Part shown: positions 4,262 to 8,896 of the stretch, one piece after another
Layout of the letters: each line of letters begins with the position of its first letter
Numbering within the stretch: the first letter of the stretch is position 1
Assembly (NCBI GenBank): GCA_937884485.1
Contig: CALGCG010000043.1
Coordinates: 1-8,896 of the forward strand
Reading direction: 5' to 3'
DNA length: 8,896 nt
Source: an uncultured Bacteroidales bacterium
GTDB lineage: Bacteria; Bacteroidota; Bacteroidia; Bacteroidales; P3
Position numbers and translations under genes: made by a program
Notes under the pieces: generated by a model
Databases searched by the model: none
What the model saw: the letters and a program-made list of their open reading frames with translations, nothing else
What the model was told of the DNA's origin: nothing

Positions 4262-5988
4262 ACAATACGCCCCAATGGGTTGCCCTATATACGAATCCGA
4301 GAGCCGAGAAAGCCACTGCAAAACGGCTGCAGGACCTTGGCTACGAGACCTACCTGCCGCTCCAACGCAAACTCCACCGATGGAGCGACCGCTGGAAAAG
4401 CGTAGAAGTGCCACTGCTCCCCTCCTACCTCTTCGTCAAGATACGAAACACGGACGTGGTACCCGTCCGCAGCGCCTACGGTGTGAGCCACATCATCTCC
4501 TGGCACGGCCAACCGGGCATCATCCCCGATGTCGAAATCGAGAACATACGCCGTCTGATGGAGGCCGAAGCATCGGTCTATGTGATGAATGACAGCGAGT
4601 TGAAGAAAGGCGCCAATGTGCGTATCGTCGAAGGTCAGTTTGCCGGCATGGAAGGCACCATCATCAGCCACTGCCAGGGCGGCAACTTCGGCATCAGCAT
4701 CTCCGGACTTAATTTCTCCCTTATCATGACCATCGAAAGCAGCATCCTCGAACCCATCCACGAACAGAAAGAAGAGAAGAAAAGCCCCGCAGGCAAAATG
4801 GTCCGTTGCATCGCCCTCTTTCTCCTCGCCGCTACGCTGGGCCTCTCCGCCTGCAGCAAGGACGACGAACCCGAGCCCCCGGCCACCGACCTGCCCCTTA
4901 CCGAGGCCTACATCACCGACTCCACCACCCTCAGCCCATCAGGCCTGAAGATATACAACTTCGTCTACCCCTCCTCCGACCCCTACGGCGAGCCCATCAT
5001 GCTCTCCGGCGCCATCGCCCTCGACAGCAGCATCACACGCCGGGCCCCCGCCCGCGGCATGATGCTCTACAACCACTTCACCATCTACCGCGCCGACCAG
5101 TGCCCCTCGCGCGGCGAACTGGAAATGCAGACGCGCATGGCCCCCAGCGGCTTGATCACCGTGTCGGCCGACTACTACGGCTTCGGCGTCACCGACCATC
5201 ACCACCAGGCCTACTGCATCTCGGCCGTCAACGCCCAGGCCAGCATCGACGCCCTCCTGTCGGCACGCAAACTGCTGGCTGACATGGGCTACAGCTGGGA
5301 CACGCCCCTCTTCAATGCAGGCTACTCGCAGGGCGGCCAAACCACCGTCGCCGTGTTGCGCCTCGTGGCCGAGAAGTATCCCGACATCGACTTCACCTAC
5401 TCCTTTGCCGGCGCCGGCAGCTACGACATCCCCGAAACCTACCGCCAGTTTATCGACACCACCATTGCCGGCATGCCCAGCACCGCCATCAGCGTCCTGC
5501 TGTCCTACAACGAGTTCTGCCGCCTCGGCATACCCCACGAGGAAATCTTCATCGAGCCCGTGCTGAGCCACATCGACAGCTGGATCTACAGCAAGCGCTA
5601 CACCCGCGAGGAAATCGACGCCAAGGTCGGCTCCCTCTCCATCTTCCAGTATGCCACCCCCGCCGTCACCGACACCACCACGCCCCTCGCACGGCGTTTC
5701 TTCGAGGCCTTCGAGAGCGACAACCTCTGTCGCGGATGGCATCCCCGCGGCACCGAACGCCTGATGCTCTTCCACAACAGCAAGGACATCACCGTGCCCA
5801 TAGCCAACACCTACAACCTCTACAACTACCTCACCGCCAACGGCGTTGCCGACGTCGACCTGCAGGTCATCGACCTCGACGGCAACGACGTCACTCCGGC
5901 CCACGAAGGCGGCGCCCTCTTCTTCGGCTTGATGGCAGTCAAACGCCTGAGCGAAATCCTGGACATCGAACCCTGGAGCCTCTTCTAA
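4255..5988 (+). CDS. UpxY/NusG-type antiterminator fused in frame to a lipoprotein alpha/beta hydrolase
   Basis: One open frame of 577 aa. Residues 1-181 are a NusG paralogue: W8-VALYTNPRAE, ETYLPL (31-36), VPLLPSYLFVKI (52-63), RSAYGVSHII (72-81), and a KOW motif in NVRIVEGQFAGMEG (121-134). Its usual end is near ILEPI, followed by a charged tail EQKEEKK. Residue 182 is a Met that starts a perfect lipoprotein signal peptide and a secreted hydrolase of 396 aa. No stop lies between them; the codon before that Met is AAA, one base from TAA. A NusG domain must stay in the cytosol and the hydrolase must be exported, so a working fusion is hard to picture. A lost stop, an assembly error, or internal initiation at 4798 are all possible. 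The first ATG overlaps the comEC stop by 7 nt. The family calls are sure; the fusion as a protein is not. Confidence 0.8.
   Translation: MLNNTPQWVALYTNPRAEKATAKRLQDLGYETYLPLQRKLHRWSDRWKSVEVPLLPSYLFVKIRNTDVVPVRSAYGVSHIISWHGQPGIIPDVEIENIRRLMEAEASVYVMNDSELKKGANVRIVEGQFAGMEGTIISHCQGGNFGISISGLNFSLIMTIESSILEPIHEQKEEKKSPAGKMVRCIALFLLAATLGLSACSKDDEPEPPATDLPLTEAYITDSTTLSPSGLKIYNFVYPSSDPYGEPIMLSGAIALDSSITRRAPARGMMLYNHFTIYRADQCPSRGELEMQTRMAPSGLITVSADYYGFGVTDHHHQAYCISAVNAQASIDALLSARKLLADMGYSWDTPLFNAGYSQGGQTTVAVLRLVAEKYPDIDFTYSFAGAGSYDIPETYRQFIDTTIAGMPSTAISVLLSYNEFCRLGIPHEEIFIEPVLSHIDSWIYSKRYTREEIDAKVGSLSIFQYATPAVTDTTTPLARRFFEAFESDNLCRGWHPRGTERLMLFHNSKDITVPIANTYNLYNYLTANGVADVDLQVIDLDGNDVTPAHEGGALFFGLMAVKRLSEILDIEPWSLF
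4798..5988 (+). CDS. surface lipoprotein alpha/beta hydrolase (secretory-lipase-like), alternative internal start
   Basis: 396 aa if started at the ATG at 4798. Seen: signal peptide MVRCIALFLLAATLGLSAC with lipobox LSAC, lipidated Cys at 19. It is followed by SKDDEPEPP, which fits the CxK(D/E)(D/E) lipoprotein export signal of Bacteroidota and predicts display on the outer surface. The hydrolase fold shows the nucleophile elbow AGYSQGGQ (Ser177), HNSKDITVP with a likely catalytic Asp330, and PAHEGG with a likely His369. An HFTIYRADQ segment (93-101) and ADYYGFG (124-130) resemble oxyanion-region motifs of bacterial lipase/esterase relatives. Probable role: hydrolysis of an ester or lipid outside the cell; the substrate is unknown. 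This reading is listed separately because the signal peptide only works if translation starts here; the frame is open upstream into the NusG-type domain. Confidence 0.7.
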   Translation: MVRCIALFLLAATLGLSACSKDDEPEPPATDLPLTEAYITDSTTLSPSGLKIYNFVYPSSDPYGEPIMLSGAIALDSSITRRAPARGMMLYNHFTIYRADQCPSRGELEMQTRMAPSGLITVSADYYGFGVTDHHHQAYCISAVNAQASIDALLSARKLLADMGYSWDTPLFNAGYSQGGQTTVAVLRLVAEKYPDIDFTYSFAGAGSYDIPETYRQFIDTTIAGMPSTAISVLLSYNEFCRLGIPHEEIFIEPVLSHIDSWIYSKRYTREEIDAKVGSLSIFQYATPAVTDTTTPLARRFFEAFESDNLCRGWHPRGTERLMLFHNSKDITVPIANTYNLYNYLTANGVADVDLQVIDLDGNDVTPAHEGGALFFGLMAVKRLSEILDIEPWSLF

Positions 5989-6746
5989 CCCAAAAGCACG
6001 TCCATGGCCATCATGAGGACAAAGCCGAGGGCAAAACCGATGGTGGAGAGGTTGGTGTGGCGTCCCTGGGCGGTTTCGGGGATGAGTTCTTCGACAACGA
6101 CATACATCATGGCGCCGGCGGCGAATGCCAGCAGGTAGGGCAGCGCGGCGCTGAGGGCGGAGGCCAGCAGGATGATGGCCACGGAGCCCAAGGGCTCCAC
6201 CACGCCGCTGAGGCTGCCGATGAGGAAGGAGCGCCAGCGCGAGTTGCCTTCGGCATGCATGGGCATGGAGATGATGGCCCCCTCGGGGATATTCTGGATG
6301 GCGATGCCGATGGCGACGGCCAGGGCTGCCGTGAGCGTAAGGCCCTGCCCTTCGCCGGCGAAGACCACACCCACGGCCATGCCCTCGGGCAGGTTGTGGA
6401 TGGTGACGGCCAAGGCCAGCATGGCGGTGCGCGACAGGCGTGAGCGGGGGCCTTCGGCCTTCTGGGAGCCGAGGTGGAGGTGGGGTGTCAGCTCGTCGAT
6501 GAGCAGCAGGAAGAGGATGCCCGCCATGAAACCGATGACGGCGGGCACAACGCTCTCCGCGGCCATGTCGATGCTGGGGATGAGCAGCGACCACACGCTG
6601 GCGGCCACCATGACACCGCTGGCAAAGCCCAGCAGGGTCTTCTGCAGGCGGTCGGGGATGTCCTTCTTCATGAAGAAGACAAAGGCCGACCCCAGCATGG
6701 TTCCCGCCAGGGGCAGCAGTATTCCGAGGAGAAGAGTGTAGTTCAT
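5985..6746 (-). CDS. ZIP-family divalent metal transporter (GufA-like)
   Basis: 253 aa, inner-membrane protein with about eight membrane segments. ZIP proteins bring zinc, and often iron or manganese, into the cytoplasm. Seen: the two signature metal-site helices, IHNLPEGMAVG (116-126) and QNIPEGAIISMP (151-162), the SGVVEPLG segment (180-187) and VVEELIPE (217-224), plus a His pair between helices (PHLHLG, 88-93). The second helix has Gln-Asn where many ZIPs have His-Asn, as in GufA-type members. Length is normal. The stop codon overlaps the convergent hydrolase stop (CTAA at 5985-5988) and no terminator is visible between them. Upstream lies a heptad repeat array from 16 to 72 nt before the start; I see no convincing TAnnTTTG promoter or obvious Zur box. 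The exact metal cannot be read from sequence. Confidence 0.9.
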   Translation of the reverse strand: MNYTLLLGILLPLAGTMLGSAFVFFMKKDIPDRLQKTLLGFASGVMVAASVWSLLIPSIDMAAESVVPAVIGFMAGILFLLLIDELTPHLHLGSQKAEGPRSRLSRTAMLALAVTIHNLPEGMAVGVVFAGEGQGLTLTAALAVAIGIAIQNIPEGAIISMPMHAEGNSRWRSFLIGSLSGVVEPLGSVAIILLASALSAALPYLLAFAAGAMMYVVVEELIPETAQGRHTNLSTIGFALGFVLMMAMDVLLG

Positions 6747-6762
6747 ATAAATTTAGATTATT

Positions 6763-6818
6763 AATTCCTAATTACTAATTTCTAATTCCTAATTACAAAT
6801 TCCCAATTCCTAATTCCC
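6763..6818 (-). repeat. eight tandem 7-bp repeats (AATTNCY) upstream of the metal transporter
   Basis: On the plus strand the units are AATTCCT, AATTACT, AATTTCT, AATTCCT, AATTACA, AATTCCC, AATTCCT and AATTCCC. All have a strict 7-bp period and the core AATT. One or two decayed units may continue to 6750. The array ends 16 nt before the transporter start codon, so it falls in its leader or promoter. Confidence 0.85.
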
Positions 6819-6885
6819 AAAGGGATAACGGAGAAGGCGGGTTTTTATTGCGTCCTGTCTGTTTTAACGACAACGGAGACAACGA

Positions 6886-6908
6886 GCACACCGCAACATG
6901 CGGTGTGC
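6886..6908. repeat. perfect 10-bp GC-rich hairpin
   Basis: GCACACCGCA (6886-6895) and TGCGGTGTGC (6899-6908) pair perfectly around an ACA loop. No T-run follows on either strand, so it is not a standard terminator. Just left, GACAACG occurs twice with 2 bp between (6869-6875, 6878-6884). It may be a regulator site between the divergent transporter and secreted-protein genes. Confidence 0.6.
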
Positions 6909-6981
6909 CTATTCGCCTTTCATCGACCTGCGCAGCATTCGTTTTATTAGAGAGATTCGCCGTTTATATAAAAAGTTTTCG

Positions 6982-6989
6982 TATCTTTG
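6982..6989 (+). promoter_or_regulatory. -7 element for the secreted-protein/guaD operon
   Basis: TATCTTTG followed by CA matches TAnnTTTG, 21 nt before the ATG at 7011. No TTTG lies 19 bp upstream (GCCG there), so only the -7 half is good. The leader would be only about 15 nt. Confidence 0.6.
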
Positions 6990-7010
6990 CAGAAAAATAA
7001 ACAAACGGAT

Positions 7011-7568
7011 ATGTGGAATAAACTTCTCATTTTAAGTCTGTCAGTCGCCATGGCGCTGCCATCGATGGCGCAGAACGAGCCCGTCGGCGTACGTATGGAG
7101 TCCGCCGAGATCGAGGTCAACGACGAAGAGGAATACTCCGTCTTTTCCTACTTGGACGAAGACGGCACCTATGGCTACTACCTGAGCCTGGAGCACGAGC
7201 AGGACCTGCTGAGTGTCGCCAGCGCCACCTCGTCCGCGTCGATTGAAGTGGAGGACGAGGTGTGCCTGTGGCTGGGCGGCGACCGCGAGGCGGCCATCGC
7301 GGCCTTGGACACGCTGCTGACGCTCTTCGACCGCGAGCCCGGCACCACGGTGTCCATGCCCGCACGCACTTGCATGGGCGAACGCCTGAAAGACAAGATA
7401 GAAATCAACTGCGTGGTGCAGAAGAAGTTCCTCGGCGGCAAGCGGCTGGCGTTCTTCTTCGAGGGAGTCGGCGGTCGCCCGTGCGAAGTCACCCTCTCCA
7501 AATCGAGTGTCAAACAGCTGCGCTGGGGTCTGAAGGTGGACCGCAAGCTGCATCCGAACAAAAGATAG
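7011..7568 (+). CDS. small secreted protein of unknown function
   Basis: 185 aa. I do not recognise a family. Seen: a signal peptide MWNKLLILSLSVAMALPSMA with a probable cut after SMA or MAQ (no lipobox), so the mature protein of about 164 aa is periplasmic or exported. The middle is acidic (EIEVNDEEEYSVFSYLDEDG), the end basic (KVDRKLHPNKR). Short alternating hydrophobic stretches such as KRLAFFFEGV suggest a beta-rich fold. There are a few cysteines but no clear metal or catalytic motif. The start at 7011 is chosen because the upstream TTG at 6987 lies inside the -7 promoter box and would place extra charged residues before the signal peptide. It is followed after 7 nt by guaD, which suggests an operon, but no functional link to purine use is apparent. 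Confidence 0.8.
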   Translation: MWNKLLILSLSVAMALPSMAQNEPVGVRMESAEIEVNDEEEYSVFSYLDEDGTYGYYLSLEHEQDLLSVASATSSASIEVEDEVCLWLGGDREAAIAALDTLLTLFDREPGTTVSMPARTCMGERLKDKIEINCVVQKKFLGGKRLAFFFEGVGGRPCEVTLSKSSVKQLRWGLKVDRKLHPNKR

Positions 7569-7575
7569 TCACCCC

Positions 7576-8046
7576 GTGGAACAAGACAAAGAATTCATGC
7601 GGCGCGCCATAGCCCTGGCCAATGCCAGCGTGGAGCGCGGCGGCGGTCCCTTCGGTGCCGTCATCGTGAAGGACGGCGAAATCATTGCCGAGGGTTCCAA
7701 CAGCGTCACTCTCAACACCGACCCCACGGCCCATGCCGAGGTGACGGCCATCCGCGAGGCCTGCCGCTGGCTGGGCACCTTCCACCTCGAAGGCTGCACC
7801 ATCTACACCTCCTGCGAGCCCTGCCCGATGTGCCTCGGCGCCATCTACTGGGCCGGCATCGAGCAGATTTTCTACGGCAACACGCGCAAAGACGCCGCGG
7901 ACATCGGCTTCGCCGACGACTTCATCTACGAGGAACTGGAGCTCCCCCTGGAGCATCGCCGCCTCCCCATCCGCCCCCTGCTGCGCGACGAAGCGCAGGA
8001 GAGCTTCCGCATGTGGGAGAGGAAAGGGGACCGGGTGGAGTACTAG
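7576..8046 (+). CDS. guaD: guanine deaminase
   Basis: 156 aa, cytosolic zinc enzyme of the cytidine deaminase fold. It converts guanine to xanthine and ammonia in purine salvage and breakdown. Seen: TAHAEVTAIR (51-60), with His53 as zinc ligand and Glu55 as proton shuttle; SCEPCPMCLGAIYWAG (79-94), with Cys83 and Cys86 as the other ligands; then DAADIGFADDFIYEEL (106-121) and a C-terminal VEY. The DAA.(I/A)GF.D.FIY stretch and the -EY end are close to the Bacillus subtilis GuaD pattern and separate it from TadA, which acts on tRNA. The GTG start at 7576 is preferred over the ATG at 7597 because it gives the family's usual N-terminus. It lies 7 nt after the secreted-protein gene and 26 nt before the next gene. 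Confidence 0.92.
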   Translation: MEQDKEFMRRAIALANASVERGGGPFGAVIVKDGEIIAEGSNSVTLNTDPTAHAEVTAIREACRWLGTFHLEGCTIYTSCEPCPMCLGAIYWAGIEQIFYGNTRKDAADIGFADDFIYEELELPLEHRRLPIRPLLRDEAQESFRMWERKGDRVEY

Positions 8047-8072
8047 TTGATAGTGACTATCAGCCGCTTTTC

Positions 8073-8315
8073 ATGAAGTGGAACGACGAAGAAATGGCCA
8101 ATACCGCCCTGACGCTCTGCCATCAGACCGACGCCATGCTCAACCAGGCACTGCAGCGGTTGGAAAAAGAGTTTGTAGAGCAGGGAGGCATCAAGGAGCG
8201 CATGCATGCCGCTCGCACGGGCTACCGACAAGCACAGGACGCGGAATTTGTCAACCTTAGGCAAGAGGTAGCCCGCCTACGGGCATTGTTGGAATCCAAC
8301 GGAATAAAATATTGA
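8073..8315 (+). CDS. 80-aa helical protein of unknown function
   Basis: 80 aa, no signal peptide, no membrane segment. It reads as two or three helices: EEMANTALTLCHQTDAMLNQALQRL-type heptads at about 6-35, a GG turn at 38-39, and a second helix from about 56 to 74 with LRQEVARLRALL spacing typical of a coiled coil. It may form a small helical bundle or a dimer. I do not recognise a family. It starts at the ATG at 8073, 26 nt after guaD, and stops 1 nt before the next ATG, so it is very probably in the same operon. The frame upstream of 8073 is open only as a shadow of guaD. Confidence 0.75.
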   Translation: MKWNDEEMANTALTLCHQTDAMLNQALQRLEKEFVEQGGIKERMHAARTGYRQAQDAEFVNLRQEVARLRALLESNGIKY

Positions 8316-8316
8316 G

Positions 8317-8896
8317 ATGAGAATAGCAATCATACCCATAGCATTGGCCGTACTGGCGGCGTTGGCTGGCTGCAGCCATGAAGCCGGAGTAGACTATGCC
8401 GACACCTCGATGTGGTACACGGCGGAGCGTGGCTGCGATGTGGACCTGTTCTACATCACCTCCACCGAGACCGCCGACTATATGCACAATGGTTCTGTGA
8501 TGCACCATGCCGACATCACCCTCGACAGCATCCGCGCCCTGCTGCTGGGCGAGATGCAGGGCATCGACCACATGTACGGCGAGGGGTTCAACTTCTTCTC
8601 GCCCTACTACCGCCAGTGTACGCTGGAGTCATACACCTCCGATGCCCTACTTGCCACGCGGGCCCCGCTGGCCATGGGCGACGTGCGGCGCGCTTTCGAC
8701 CACTACCTGAAGCACCGCAACGGCGGCCGCCCCTTCATCCTGATGGGTTTCAGCCAAGGGGCACAAGGGGTGGTGGAGCTGCTGCGCACGATGGACGACG
8801 AGGCCTACAGCCACATGATGGCCGCCTACGTCATAGGCTGGAAAGTGACGGACGACGACATCGCCGCTGCTGGTGGCCACATACGTGCCGCACAGG
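8317..8896 (+). CDS. DUF3089-type lipoprotein alpha/beta hydrolase, N-terminal part
   Basis: 193 residues are in the window; the gene runs on to the right. Seen: signal peptide MRIAIIPIALAVLAALAGC with lipobox LAGC (Cys19), so a lipid-anchored envelope protein. The stretch DVDLFYITST (41-50), then FFSPYYRQCTLES (93-105), DVRRAFDHYLKH (122-133) and RPFILMGFSQGAQGVVELL (138-156) follow the DUF3089 plan, with Ser146 in GFSQGA as the nucleophile. Members are predicted esterases or peptidases of unknown substrate. Residues after Cys (SHEAG) do not give a clear surface-export signal, so it may face the periplasm. The catalytic Asp and His lie beyond the window. It starts 1 nt after the 80-aa gene stop. 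Confidence 0.85.
   Translation, partial: MRIAIIPIALAVLAALAGCSHEAGVDYADTSMWYTAERGCDVDLFYITSTETADYMHNGSVMHHADITLDSIRALLLGEMQGIDHMYGEGFNFFSPYYRQCTLESYTSDALLATRAPLAMGDVRRAFDHYLKHRNGGRPFILMGFSQGAQGVVELLRTMDDEAYSHMMAAYVIGWKVTDDDIAAAGGHIRAAQ

Noticed and set aside
4939..6594. 551-aa minus-strand frame across the hydrolase and transporter genes
   Set aside because: Low-complexity His/Arg/Gly/Val translation with no recognisable motif; it is antisense to the hydrolase and out of frame with the transporter.
6987..7010. TTG start eight codons before the secreted-protein ATG
   Set aside because: That TTG lies in the TATCTTTG promoter element, so it would be untranscribed or at the very 5' end. The ATG at 7011 begins a clean signal peptide.
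7830..8072. Longer N-terminus for the 80-aa protein
   Set aside because: The extra 81 residues are an Arg/Pro-rich shadow of guaD; the ATG at 8073 follows the guaD stop as expected.

Overview
The window looks like chromosomal DNA of a gut-type Bacteroidota (most likely order Bacteroidales). The main signs are promoters of the form TTTG-N19-TAnnTTTG, two NusG/UpxY-type antiterminator paralogues, few Shine-Dalgarno sequences, and lipoproteins with a Bacteroidota-style export signal (CSKDDE). No species can be named from the sequence alone.

Left part (1-2150) is visibly more AT-rich than the rest and resembles the edge of a surface-polysaccharide region. On the minus strand lie the start of a UDP-glucose/UDP-N-acetyl-mannosamine type dehydrogenase (1-235) and a small helical protein (336-863) whose pattern weakly recalls UpxZ, the capsule-locus inhibitor. 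On the plus strand lies a UpxY-type antiterminator (1284-1808). The two transcription units diverge from a 420-bp gap. That gap holds a near-perfect 20-bp inverted repeat (995-1014 and 1155-1174, 19/20 matching) around 140 bp. A full promoter in the left arm currently points left, away from upxY. Flipping the segment would rebuild the same promoter facing upxY. This is the layout of the phase-variable invertible promoters of Bacteroides capsule loci, but here the switch appears to choose between two divergent genes. The antiterminator gene ends against a convergent tRNA-Val(GAC) with its own terminator, so no capsule operon follows it.

Middle part (2053-5988), plus strand, is GC-rich and compact: a nitroreductase, a ComEC-type channel protein, and a long reading frame that joins a second UpxY/NusG-type protein to a surface lipoprotein alpha/beta hydrolase without a stop codon. 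This operon runs into a convergent ZIP-family metal transporter (5985-6746, minus), whose stop codon overlaps the hydrolase stop by 4 bp.

Right part (6747-8896): a 264-bp gap carries eight tandem 7-bp repeats and a strong 10-bp hairpin. After it come, on the plus strand, a small secreted protein of unknown function, guanine deaminase (guaD), an 80-aa helical protein, and the start of a DUF3089-type lipoprotein hydrolase cut by the window end. Gaps of 7, 26 and 1 nt suggest one operon.

The candidate worth most attention is the invertible promoter between the UpxZ-like and UpxY-like genes. The NusG-lipoprotein fused reading frame and the heptad repeat arrays just upstream of start codons come next.
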